A DNA stretch of 14,797 bases, taken from contig CANETO010000009.1 of assembly GCA_947440895.1 (NCBI GenBank), positions 1 to 14,797 of the forward strand, in the 5' to 3' direction. Positions 6,494-13,684 of the stretch are shown here, in pieces. How positions within the stretch are numbered: the stretch's first letter is position 1; every line of letters starts with the position of its first letter. The notes under the pieces were generated by a model. The model was not told the origin of the DNA. It did no database searches and worked only from the letters and a program-made list of their open reading frames with translations. This stretch comes from Planctomycetaceae bacterium (GTDB taxonomy: Bacteria; Planctomycetota; Planctomycetia; Pirellulales; UBA1268). The translations under genes and the position numbers were made by a program.

Positions 6494-7540
6494 ATGCGTC
6501 TTGCCTATCGTGCCGCATTCCTGCTGTGCATCACACTCGTGGCCACCAGCGTCGGCCAGTCGACAATAGCCGCGGAGCACGGCCCCGATCTGCTCCCCAC
6601 CGTCGGCTCGATTGAACGACTCGACCCACGGCTCGATGCCCTCGTGCCCAAGGATGCGAAGATCGAGGTGCTCGCCATGGGATTTGATTGGTCCGAGGGC
6701 CCCGTCTGGGTGCCCGACGCCAAGGGAGGTCTGCCCGCCGGTTCGCTCCTCTTCAGTGACATTCCCCGGAACCGCGTCCACCGCTGGCAGGCGGGCGAAG
6801 GCGTAAGCGTGTTTCTCGAGCCCGCCGGCTTCACGGGCAGCTCCGCCTATGGCAAGGAGCGCGGCTCCAACGGCCTCACGCTCGACCGCGAGGGCCGACT
6901 CATCTCCTGTGAACACGGCGACCGTCGCGTGAGCCGGCTCGAACCGGAAGGGGGCAAGCGGACGCTCGCCGATTCCTGGCAGGGCAAGCGGTTCAACAGC
7001 CCCAACGACGCGGCCGTCCACTCCTCCGGTGCGATCTATTTCACCGACCCGCCCTACGGCCTGCCCAAGGGTGCCGACGACCCCCGTCGCGAGATCGATT
7101 TCTGCGGCGTCTACCGCGTCGCCCCCGATGGCGTTGTCACGCTTCTGTCAGAGTCGATGACACGTCCCAATGGGATCGGCTTCTCGCCCAATGAGCAGAA
7201 GCTCTACGTCGCCCAGTCCGATCCCAAGGCACCGCTCTGGAAGGTGTTTGATGTGCAGGCGGATGGCACACTCGACGAGGGGCGGACGTTTTTCGATGCC
7301 TCCGCGCTGCTCACAAACCGGAAAGGGCTTCCGGACGGTCTGTCGGTCGACACGGCTGGCAACCTCTTCGCCACCGGCCCGGGGGGCGTGCTGGTGTTCG
7401 CCGCCGACGGCACCCATCTGGGCACGCTCCTCACCGGTCAGGCCACGGCCAACTGCTGCTTCGGCGAAGACGGCCAGACACTCTTCATCACGGCCGACTC
7501 CCTCCTCTGCCGCGTACGGCTCACCACCCGCGGTTGGTAA
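6494..7540 (+). CDS. Secreted SMP-30/gluconolactonase/LRE-family protein
   Basis: A 348-residue exported six-bladed beta-propeller. Residues 1-27 are a signal peptide ending IAA-EH. The mature domain carries the metal-site residues of the SMP-30 family in order: E68 in WSEGPVW, N171 in NSPNDA, N226 in RPNGIGFSP and D281 in LPDGLSVD. All four ligand positions are intact, so it is likely active. Family members hydrolyse sugar lactones such as gluconolactone using a divalent cation. The substrate here is unknown, and export points to extracytoplasmic lactones. It follows the DUF1080-DUF983 pair by 113 bases and ends just before a strong terminator. In context it could hydrolyse lactones made by the divergent haem dehydrogenase, but that is inferred from proximity and cell location. 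Confidence 0.88.
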   Translation: MRLAYRAAFLLCITLVATSVGQSTIAAEHGPDLLPTVGSIERLDPRLDALVPKDAKIEVLAMGFDWSEGPVWVPDAKGGLPAGSLLFSDIPRNRVHRWQAGEGVSVFLEPAGFTGSSAYGKERGSNGLTLDREGRLISCEHGDRRVSRLEPEGGKRTLADSWQGKRFNSPNDAAVHSSGAIYFTDPPYGLPKGADDPRREIDFCGVYRVAPDGVVTLLSESMTRPNGIGFSPNEQKLYVAQSDPKAPLWKVFDVQADGTLDEGRTFFDASALLTNRKGLPDGLSVDTAGNLFATGPGGVLVFAADGTHLGTLLTGQATANCCFGEDGQTLFITADSLLCRVRLTTRGW

Positions 7541-7570
7541 CGTAAAGAGGAACGCCCAATGAACCGGTGT

Positions 7571-7596
7571 CCCCGGACTTCCGTCCGGGGCTTTTT
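7571..7596 (+). terminator. Rho-independent terminator after the SMP-30-like gene
   Basis: CCCCGGAC (7571-7578), loop TTCC, then GTCCGGGG (7583-7590) form a perfect 8-base-pair GC-rich stem followed by C and five T residues. It lies 30 bases after the stop at 7540. The T tract is on the plus strand only, so it ends the DUF1080-DUF983-SMP-30 transcription unit. Confidence 0.85.
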
Positions 7597-7644
7597 GTCA
7601 TGGGTGACGTGACCGCGTGAGGTTGCGGGTCGTTGGTATACAAG

Positions 7645-7680
7645 CCCCCGGCGGTAGCCGGGGGACTCCGGGTGAGTCCC
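7645..7680. repeat. Compound hairpin: two interlocking perfect inverted repeats
   Basis: CCCCCGGC (7645-7652), GGTA, GCCGGGGG (7657-7664) form an 8-base-pair stem. The last three bases also begin a second perfect stem, GGGACTC (7662-7668), CGGGT, GAGTCCC (7674-7680). The two compete for GGG at 7662-7664. The element lies in the 184-base spacer between the convergent SMP-30-like and VOC genes. No T tract follows on either strand, so it is not a standard terminator. It looks like a REP-type dispersed element or a transcript-end structure. Copy number cannot be judged from one window. Confidence 0.7.
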
Positions 7681-7724
7681 TCGTCCCGCGTGGTGTGCCG
7701 TTCCGGTTTCGCGTGAAGACGGAA

Positions 7725-8096
7725 TCAGTGCCCCAACGGCCATGAAAAGAGCCGGATCCGGTTGCCGTCGGGGTCGGCCGTGACAAGTTCCCGAAAGCCC
7801 TCGGCGTGCAGCTTCGGTGCTGTCACGTCGGAGTCGGTCTCGGCCAGCCGGGCGTGCACGGCATCGAGATCGACCACCTCGAAGCCCAAGCTCCACCGCT
7901 GGCTCGGCTCGCCCGGCGACGGTCGGCTGAGGAGCGCCAGCCGCGTATCACCCGCTTCGAAGAGAGCGTAGCCATCGTCGACGACGCGGACGAGCACCCG
8001 CAAACCCAGCACGTTGCGATACCACTCGACCAGCTCCGCCCACCTGGCGGTCCGTAGCTCGACGCTGAACAGGCTGGGACGCTGGTGGGGGGTCAT
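7725..8096 (-). CDS. Small VOC (glyoxalase/bleomycin-resistance fold) protein
   Basis: A 123-residue protein, the normal length for a single-domain vicinal-oxygen-chelate protein built from two beta-alpha-beta-beta-beta repeats. Visible family features are WAELVEWYRNVLGLRV near residues 19-34, GYALFEAGDTRLAL in the first repeat, GFEVVDLDAVHARL in the second, and the closing FRELVTADPDGNRIRLFSW signature. No specific activity can be assigned: such proteins include lyases, dioxygenases and drug-binding proteins. The frame is open upstream to 8333, but the ATG at 8096 begins the domain and the upstream extension has no family features. No Shine-Dalgarno site is visible. It stands alone, convergent with the SMP-30-like gene and divergent from lysS. 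Confidence 0.8.
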   Translation of the reverse strand: MTPHQRPSLFSVELRTARWAELVEWYRNVLGLRVLVRVVDDGYALFEAGDTRLALLSRPSPGEPSQRWSLGFEVVDLDAVHARLAETDSDVTAPKLHAEGFRELVTADPDGNRIRLFSWPLGH

Positions 8097-8111
8097 AGTA
8101 CCGGGCTTTAT

Positions 8112-8141
8112 ACACACTGGATTTCCACCTGCGTCACCCGG
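8112..8141 (-). promoter_or_regulatory. Possible promoter of the VOC gene
   Basis: On the minus strand TGACGC and TATAAA are spaced by 18 bases shortly before the VOC ATG at 8096. If used, transcription would begin within a few bases of the ATG, fitting the absent Shine-Dalgarno site and suggesting a leaderless or near-leaderless message. The -35 match is poor; coordinates are approximate. Confidence 0.2.
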
Positions 8142-8149
8142 GGAAATCC
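8119..8149. promoter_or_regulatory. GGATTTCC-N15-GGAAATCC dyad between the VOC gene and lysS
   Basis: An 8-base perfect inverted repeat (8119-8126 and 8142-8149) with a 15-base centre lies in the divergent spacer and overlaps the possible VOC promoter. The arm spacing (23 bases start to start, about two helical turns) would suit a dimeric regulator. It is AT-richer than its surroundings. No regulator gene adjoins it. Confidence 0.3.
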
Positions 8150-8260
8150 CACCTTCTCGAAATGGCCGTAAAAGCCGACAATCCAGGTTTCCGATTTCTG
8201 TTGGCCAGATTCCGTTTATCCGCTGCCGCCCCCCTAACCCCCTTGGTCCCCGAGACGCAC

Positions 8261-9832
8261 GTGTCACAGCCTCCGGAACATTCTCACGCCGCCCCAGCTG
8301 CCTCCCGTCAGGGCGGCCCGGCCCCCGCATCATCCGCCTCAGGCTCGCCAGCCGTTGCCGCCACCACGAAGTCGTCGCTCGAAAAGGCCCGCCGCGACAA
8401 GCTCGAGAAGCTCCGGGCCCTGGGGCTCGATCCCTGGGGCAAGCGGTACGACGGCGCCGCGCCGATCGCTGAAGTTCGCGCTGCTGGCGCCGCGCTCGAT
8501 CCCTCGCCCGACTTCACCGGCGGCCCCACCGTCCGTGTCGCGGGCCGGATCATGCTCCTGCGGAGCGCCGGCAGCCTCGTCTTCATTGATCTCGTCGACC
8601 GCACCGGCCGGATTCAGATCATGCTCGGCAAGAAACAGGTCGGCCCCGATGCCTGGAAGATCATCGACTGCCTCGACCTGGGCGATCTGGTCGGCTTCGA
8701 CGGTCGGCTTGGCCACTCGAAGACCGGAGAGTTGACCGTCTTCGCCTCGGGCGTCGAGTTTCTGACGAAGTCGCTGGAGACGCCCCCCGACAAATACCAC
8801 GGCCTAGTCGACGCCGACCTGCGGCAGCGGATGCGGTATCTCGACCTGATCCATGGCGACGGTGTCCGCGACCGCTTCGTGGCCCGGTGCCGGATCGTGG
8901 AGGCGGTCCGCCGCGTGCTCACGTCGCGGGGCTATCTCGAAGTGGAGGGCCCCACACTGCAGGAGAGCGCCGGCGGCGCGGCGGCGCGGCCGTTCAAGAC
9001 TCATCACAATGCGCTCGACATGCCGCTGGTGCTCCGCATCGCGCTGGAACTGCATCTGAAGCGTCTGCTCGTGGGCGGCATGGAACGCGTCTTCGAACTC
9101 GGCCGTGTCTATCGCAACGAAGGCGTGAGCCCGCGGCATAACCCTGAGTTCACGATGATGGAGGCCTACGAGGCCTACGGCGACTACTCCACGATGATGG
9201 ACCTCACCGAGGCAATCTTCCTGGAGGGAGCCCAGGCCGCGGGCACACAAACGCGGTTTGAATGGATGGGACACACGGTCGACCTCACGCCCCCCTTCCG
9301 CCGCGCGAAATACGACGACCTCCTCGCCGAGGTCGCCGGCTGCGATCCGGCCGATCCGGCGAGCGTGGCCGCGGCAGCAGCGGCCCACGGCATCGAGACG
9401 GCCGGCCGGCATGCCGACGTGATCAAGAGTGATCTCTTCGAGGCAACAGTGGAGAAAACACTCTCAGGCCCCGTGTTCGTCATTGATTATCCCGCCGCCA
9501 TCTGTCCGCTCACCAAGCGGAAGGCCGACGCCCCGCACGTGGCCGAGCGGTTTGAGCTCTACGTGGCCGGCATCGAACTCGCCAACGCCTATACCGAACT
9601 CAATGACCCCGACCTGCAGGAAGAACTCTTCCGCACCCAGCTGGCCGGGCTGGCGCAGGAGGAATCGATGGCACGAATGGACACCGACTTCATTCGGGCC
9701 CTGCGTCACGGCATGCCCCCGGCAGGCGGCCTGGGCATCGGCATCGACCGGCTGGTGATGTTTCTCACCGCCGCCCCGTCGATCCGCGATGTGATCCTGT
9801 TTCCGATCCACCGCCCGCACGCGGAGAGCTGA
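8261..9832 (+). CDS. lysS: Lysyl-tRNA synthetase, class II
   Basis: Charges tRNA-Lys with lysine using ATP. From the GTG at 8261 it is 523 residues, close to the usual 490-510. Residues about 1-40 are a low-complexity Ala/Pro/Ser tail. KARRDKLEKLRALGLDPW then begins the conserved part. Residues about 88-200 are the OB-fold anticodon-binding domain (VRVAGRIMLLRSAGSLVFID). The catalytic domain follows, with motif 2 FELGRVYRNEG (R285) and motif 3 GLGIGIDRLVMFLTAAPSIR (R497), all intact, ending FPIHRP. An in-frame ATG at 8162 would add 33 residues, but that stretch has mixed, low-GC third positions unlike the gene and falls in the promoter region, so I prefer 8261. Neither start has a good Shine-Dalgarno site. 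The LolC/E-like permease starts 49 bases downstream, suggesting co-transcription. Confidence 0.93.
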   Translation: MSQPPEHSHAAPAASRQGGPAPASSASGSPAVAATTKSSLEKARRDKLEKLRALGLDPWGKRYDGAAPIAEVRAAGAALDPSPDFTGGPTVRVAGRIMLLRSAGSLVFIDLVDRTGRIQIMLGKKQVGPDAWKIIDCLDLGDLVGFDGRLGHSKTGELTVFASGVEFLTKSLETPPDKYHGLVDADLRQRMRYLDLIHGDGVRDRFVARCRIVEAVRRVLTSRGYLEVEGPTLQESAGGAAARPFKTHHNALDMPLVLRIALELHLKRLLVGGMERVFELGRVYRNEGVSPRHNPEFTMMEAYEAYGDYSTMMDLTEAIFLEGAQAAGTQTRFEWMGHTVDLTPPFRRAKYDDLLAEVAGCDPADPASVAAAAAAHGIETAGRHADVIKSDLFEATVEKTLSGPVFVIDYPAAICPLTKRKADAPHVAERFELYVAGIELANAYTELNDPDLQEELFRTQLAGLAQEESMARMDTDFIRALRHGMPPAGGLGIGIDRLVMFLTAAPSIRDVILFPIHRPHAES

Positions 9833-9881
9833 CCCGGCCCCCACCCCCGTCGCGCCCGGAACCGCGACCCCAGACGACACC

Positions 9882-11540
9882 ATGTACAAACTCCTCCTCT
9901 GCTGGCGGTATCTCCGCACCCGCTGGATCGCGCTGGTCTGTGTCGCCAGCGTGATGCTCGGTGTGGCGACGATGATCGTCGTCAATGCGGTGATGGCGGG
10001 CTTCGCGCACGAGATGCAGTCGCGGATCCACGGGATCCTCTCCGACCTCGTGTTCGAGAGCCATTCACTCTCGGGCTTCCAGGATCCGAAGTGGCACATG
10101 GAGGAAATTACCCGCGCCGCCGGCGGTGACATCGAGGGCATGACACCGACCGTCGCCGTGCCCGCCATGCTCAGCTTTCAGGTCCGCGGCCAGTGGCTCA
10201 CCCGCCAGGTGATGTTCATCGGCATCGACGAATCCACGCACAGTCTGGTGAGCGACTTTGGCAGCTACCTGCAGCATCCCGAGAACCGCCGCCAGCTCTC
10301 CTTCACGCTCCGCGACGGCGACTATGACACCTTCGACAGTCAGGCCGAGGGGCAGGCCGGTGAGAACGGACCGACCCGCCCAGCCATGGCAGGGGCCGGC
10401 TGGCCACACCGGCGGATGCGGGTGGCCCGTGAAAAGCTCTGGCGGGAGAAGATGGGGGCCCGCGGTGACGCGGCTGCAGAGCCGGCCCGCCCCATCGACC
10501 AGCAGGTCGATGCCGTCTTAGCCGCCACGAACGCGAATGGCGAACAGCCCGCGGCCACGGACGATCCTGCCGGGCCTCCGTCCGACAGCACGTCCGACAG
10601 CCCGCAGGCAGCGGTCGCCGCCCGTCGCGATCCCTTTCGCGCTGTCCGGCCTGAGGAAGGCGACACGATGGACCCGGCGAAGGAACAGTTCACCGGCATC
10701 GTGCCCGGCATCGGTCTGGCGAGCTTCCGCGATTCTGACGGCGTCGACCGGTTCCTCGTACTGCCCGGCGATGACGTGAAGATCACCTTTCCTACCGCCG
10801 GCACGCCACCCAAGGCTGTCAGCGACACCTTCACGATCATCGACTTCTACGAGAGCAAGATGAGCGAATACGACTCGAACTTCGTCTTCGTACCGATCGC
10901 CGCGCTGCAGCGGATGCGGGGCATGTTCGATCCGCAGACGGGCATCCCGAGCGTCAACTCGATCCAGATTCGGCTCAAGCCCGGTGCCGATCTCAATGTC
11001 GTCCGCGACCGGCTGCGCAAGGCCTTCCCGGCCGAGATGTATGCAGTCTCCACCTGGCGGGACAAACAGGGGCCGCTCCTCTCTGCCGTCGACATGGAGA
11101 TGGCCGTGCTCAACATCCTCTTGTTTCTGATCATCGCCGTCGCCGGCTTCGGCATCCTTGCCATCTTCTTCATGATCGTGGTGGAAAAGACCCGCGACAT
11201 CGGCATTCTCAAGTCGCTCGGTGCCGGCTCCGCCGGGATCGCCGGCATCTTCCTGGGCTACGGGCTCTTCCTGGGGCTCGTCGGAGCCGGAGTCGGCCTG
11301 GCGCTAGGGCTGGCGATCACCTGGAACATCAACGCAATCCGCACCGGTGTGGAATGGTGCACGGGGCAGCGGGTGTTCGACCCCTCGATCTACTACTTCT
11401 TCAAGATCCCCACGATCGTCGATCCATTCACGGTGGCTTGGATCATTGCCGGAGCCGTGGGCATCGCCGTGGCGGCGAGCGTGCTGCCAGCCCTGCGGGC
11501 GGCCCGCCTCCATCCCGTGGAGGCGCTCCGCCATGACTGA
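9882..11540 (+). CDS. LolC/LolE-like ABC transporter permease (FtsX superfamily)
   Basis: A 552-residue inner-membrane permease expected to work with the next gene in extracting lipoproteins from the inner membrane. The N-terminus (LLCWRYLRTRWIALVCVASVM) resembles LolC/E, and the first helix spans about 16-40. A long periplasmic region at about 41-405 follows, then three FtsX helices at about 408-436, 453-480 and 518-540. The motif EKTRDIGILKSLGA between helices 2 and 3 is the coupling segment typical of this family. The protein is longer than E. coli LolC/E (about 400-414), largely because of a polar Gly/Ala/Pro/Asp-rich insertion at about 150-268. Only one permease gene is present, implying a homodimer (LolF-like) rather than a LolC-LolE heterodimer. 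MacB-type export is the alternative. Confidence 0.83.
   Translation: MYKLLLCWRYLRTRWIALVCVASVMLGVATMIVVNAVMAGFAHEMQSRIHGILSDLVFESHSLSGFQDPKWHMEEITRAAGGDIEGMTPTVAVPAMLSFQVRGQWLTRQVMFIGIDESTHSLVSDFGSYLQHPENRRQLSFTLRDGDYDTFDSQAEGQAGENGPTRPAMAGAGWPHRRMRVAREKLWREKMGARGDAAAEPARPIDQQVDAVLAATNANGEQPAATDDPAGPPSDSTSDSPQAAVAARRDPFRAVRPEEGDTMDPAKEQFTGIVPGIGLASFRDSDGVDRFLVLPGDDVKITFPTAGTPPKAVSDTFTIIDFYESKMSEYDSNFVFVPIAALQRMRGMFDPQTGIPSVNSIQIRLKPGADLNVVRDRLRKAFPAEMYAVSTWRDKQGPLLSAVDMEMAVLNILLFLIIAVAGFGILAIFFMIVVEKTRDIGILKSLGAGSAGIAGIFLGYGLFLGLVGAGVGLALGLAITWNINAIRTGVEWCTGQRVFDPSIYYFFKIPTIVDPFTVAWIIAGAVGIAVAASVLPALRAARLHPVEALRHD
10579..10601. repeat. Short tandem repeat inside the permease insertion
   Basis: CGTCCGACAGC occurs at 10579-10589 and 10591-10601, giving a 12-base period that keeps frame and encodes a repeated Ser-Asp-Ser in the disordered periplasmic insertion. 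It looks like a small slippage duplication tolerated in a linker. Confidence 0.6.
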
Positions 11541-12234
11541 TGACGCGATGCTGCGGGTCCGCGACGTTCGCAAGAGCTACCGTTCCGGAGGAGGCATGCT
11601 GGAGGTCCTCCGCGGCGTTGACTTCGCCATCGAACCGGGTGGGTTCGCGGCGGTCATCGGCCAGAGCGGTTCGGGCAAGAGCACGCTGCTCCACCTGATG
11701 GGGCTGCTCGATGCACCCGATTCCGGTGAGGTGCACCTGGACGGTGTGCGGATCGACAACCTGCCCGCCACACGCCGCGACCGGCTGCGCAATACCGCCA
11801 TCGGAATGGTGTTTCAGTCGTATCATCTGCTGCCCGAACTCAACGCCTTGGAAAATGTGCTCGCCCCACTCATGGTTCGGCACAGCGTCATGGAATGGAT
11901 GCGGGTGCGGGCCTCCGCCCGGGAGCGGGCCCGTGGTCTGCTCGACCGCTTTGGCCTGGGAGGCCGCCTGCACCACAAGCCCCGGCAACTGTCGGGCGGG
12001 GAGATGCAGCGGGTGGCGATCGCGCGGGCCCTGGTGACAGAGCCCAGCGTCCTTCTGGCCGACGAGCCGACCGGGAATCTTGACGAGGCCAGCGGGGCCG
12101 GCATCCTCGACGCCCTCTGCGAGTTGAACCGTCGGGATGGCCTTTCTATAGTGCTCGTCACGCACGATGCGGCGATCGCCCGCCGCGCGGCTAGGATCGT
12201 GCGGCTGGCGGCGGGCCGCGTCGCCGATGCCTGA
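11533..12234 (+). CDS. lolD: LolD-like ABC transporter ATP-binding protein
   Basis: A 233-residue cytoplasmic ATPase of the LolD/MacB/FtsE group and the energy source for the upstream permease. All nucleotide-binding motifs are present: Walker A GQSGSGKST (43-51), Q-loop VFQSYHLLPELNALENV, signature LSGGEMQR (153-160), Walker B LLADEPTGNLD with D177 and E178, and switch histidine H211 in VTHD. The length and LLPELNALENV fit LolD (233 in E. coli). The ATG at 11533 overlaps the permease stop by 8 bases, so translation is probably coupled. The frame remains open upstream to 11347, but that lies within the permease gene and lacks ABC features. The MacB/FtsE subfamily cannot be wholly excluded. 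Confidence 0.9.
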   Translation: MTDDAMLRVRDVRKSYRSGGGMLEVLRGVDFAIEPGGFAAVIGQSGSGKSTLLHLMGLLDAPDSGEVHLDGVRIDNLPATRRDRLRNTAIGMVFQSYHLLPELNALENVLAPLMVRHSVMEWMRVRASARERARGLLDRFGLGGRLHHKPRQLSGGEMQRVAIARALVTEPSVLLADEPTGNLDEASGAGILDALCELNRRDGLSIVLVTHDAAIARRAARIVRLAAGRVADA

Positions 12235-12336
12235 GCCGACACCACGGACCGCTCCCGTTTCGACTCCAACCTGCTTTCGCCATTCCTGTCCGACATCTCT
12301 GATAGCACCCGATTCTTACAGCCCACGAGATCGACC

Positions 12337-13194
12337 ATGCCGCGGATCATCTTCATGAACGACCGCCTCGTGCCGGAGGAGGAGGCCCGCATCAGCGTGT
12401 TCGACCACGGCCTGCTCTACGGCGACGGCGTGTTCGAGGGACTGCGGAGCTACTCCGGCCGCGTCTTCCGGCTCGATACCCACCTCGACCGACTCTGGGC
12501 GAGCGCCCGCGCGATCAGTCTGGAGATCCCGCTGGCGAAGGAGGTTGTCGCCCGCGCGGTGAACGAGACGCTCGCCGCCAACAAACTCGTCGACGGCTAC
12601 GTCCGCCTGCTCGTCACCCGTGGTGCCGGCAGCCTTGGCCTCGATCCCAACCGCACGAAGAACCCACAGGTGATCGTGATCGCCGACACGATCAGCCTCT
12701 ATCCTCAGGAGTTCTACGACAAGGGACTGCGGATCGTGACGGCGGCCACGCAGCGGGTCCACTCGGCCGCCCTCTCCCCGCGGATCAAGTCGCTCAACTA
12801 CCTCAACAACATCATGGCGAAGCTGGAGGGACTGCAGGCCGGCTGCGTCGAGGCCCTGATGCTCAACCACAAGGGCGAGGTGGCGGAGTGCACGGGCGAC
12901 AACGTGTTTGTCGTGCGGTCGGGCCGGCTCCTCACGCCGCCCCCCGACGCCGGTATCCTCGAAGGCATCACCCGCGGCGCGGTCATGGAACTGGCCCACG
13001 CGGCCGGGTTCGACTGCCACGAGGCGACGCTCACCCGCTACGACCTCTACACGTCGGACGAGTGCTTTCTGACGGGCACGGCGGCGGAGGTGATCCCGGT
13101 CGTCGAGATCGACGGCCGCAAGGTCGGCTCCGGCACGCCCGGGCCGATCACGTCCCGGCTCACGACCGATTTCCACCGGCTCGTCCGGCAGTAG
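12337..13194 (+). CDS. ilvE: Branched-chain amino acid aminotransferase, PLP fold class IV
   Basis: A 285-residue cytoplasmic enzyme that transfers amino groups between leucine, isoleucine or valine and 2-oxoglutarate. Diagnostic features are ARISVFDHGLLYGDGVFEGL near residues 17-36, the PLP-binding lysine K151 in RIKSLNYLNN, GEVAECTGDNVFVV, the phosphate-binding GILEGITRG and the closing DECFLTGTAAEVIPV. The length matches the short bacterial class IV enzymes (about 285-310). D-amino-acid aminotransferase and 4-amino-4-deoxychorismate lyase share the fold, but the YGDGVFEG and FLTGTAAEV motifs favour IlvE. The ATG at 12337 follows a 102-base gap after lolD in which no clear promoter or terminator is visible, so it may be the last gene of the lysS-lol run. 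Confidence 0.9.
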   Translation: MPRIIFMNDRLVPEEEARISVFDHGLLYGDGVFEGLRSYSGRVFRLDTHLDRLWASARAISLEIPLAKEVVARAVNETLAANKLVDGYVRLLVTRGAGSLGLDPNRTKNPQVIVIADTISLYPQEFYDKGLRIVTAATQRVHSAALSPRIKSLNYLNNIMAKLEGLQAGCVEALMLNHKGEVAECTGDNVFVVRSGRLLTPPPDAGILEGITRGAVMELAHAAGFDCHEATLTRYDLYTSDECFLTGTAAEVIPVVEIDGRKVGSGTPGPITSRLTTDFHRLVRQ

Positions 13195-13222
13195 CATCGC
13201 GTCGTCACGACGAGGCTGCTAC
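13191..13222. terminator. Imperfect hairpin between the convergent ilvE and spoVG genes
   Basis: Arms GTAGCA (13191-13196) and TGCTAC (13217-13222) enclose an inner CGTC/GACG stem. The ilvE TAG (13192-13194) and the spoVG TAG (13219-13221, minus strand) lie in opposite arms. It could serve both directions in this 24-base gap, but no T tract follows on either side, so function as an intrinsic terminator is doubtful. Confidence 0.35.
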
Positions 13223-13659
13223 CGCCGTGCCGGCCGATGGTCCTCGTCGCCGATCCCCTCGTAGTGTGAGACATATCCCGGCTCTCTGGCCCGGACGAGT
13301 TCCGCCTCGTATTCGCGGACGACGCGGTTCTGAATCAATTCCCGACAGACGGAGTTGATTGGATGGGCGATGTCGGCATAGAGGCGGACGCGTCCATCGC
13401 CATCCCGTGGCGGCTGACCCTCCGCCAGTTTCGTGCCGCACTGATTGCAGTAGGCGGCCTTGAATGGATTCTTGTAGCCACACGCATGACAGTGCGCACA
13501 GAGCTTCCGGCTGGGCATCGCCACGAACGGCCCACTGGGACCGCCAATGATCTTCAGATCCCGGACCACGAAAGCGGCATTGATCGTGATGGCACAGAAG
13601 GCGAGCAGCCGCTCCGCGGCGTTCTCGACGAGCTTGATCCGAACCTCGGTGATATCCAT
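13219..13659 (-). CDS. spoVG: SpoVG-family nucleic-acid-binding regulator with inserted zinc ribbon
   Basis: A 146-residue protein. Residues 1-52 match the first half of SpoVG: DITEVRIKL, LLAFCAITI, FVVRDLKIIGGPSGPFVAMP and SRK. The second half, YADIAHPINSVCRELIQ followed by REYEAEL, comes after residue 93. Between them is a zinc ribbon of CHACG (C57, C60) and CNQCG (C71, C74), plus an extra C54. B. subtilis SpoVG runs straight from the PSKR motif into the DITHPINS helix, so the ribbon sits exactly at that loop. SpoVG proteins bind nucleic acids and affect septation, sporulation or virulence gene expression; no sporulation role is expected here. The ATG at 13659 has AGGGGG at 13670-13675, 10 bases upstream. 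It follows ispE by 50 bases on the same strand. Confidence 0.88.
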   Translation of the reverse strand: MDITEVRIKLVENAAERLLAFCAITINAAFVVRDLKIIGGPSGPFVAMPSRKLCAHCHACGYKNPFKAAYCNQCGTKLAEGQPPRDGDGRVRLYADIAHPINSVCRELIQNRVVREYEAELVRAREPGYVSHYEGIGDEDHRPARR

Positions 13660-13684
13660 CGCTGTCCGTCCCCCTGCCTTCTTG

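Noticed and set aside
11443..12165. A 240-codon minus-strand open frame opposite the LolD-like gene
   Set aside because: The opposite strand encodes every ABC motif; this frame has none of its own.
12316..13197. A 293-codon minus-strand open frame opposite ilvE
   Set aside because: It mirrors the ilvE codons, is rich in Arg, Asp, Val and His as antisense frames are, and shows no recognisable domain.
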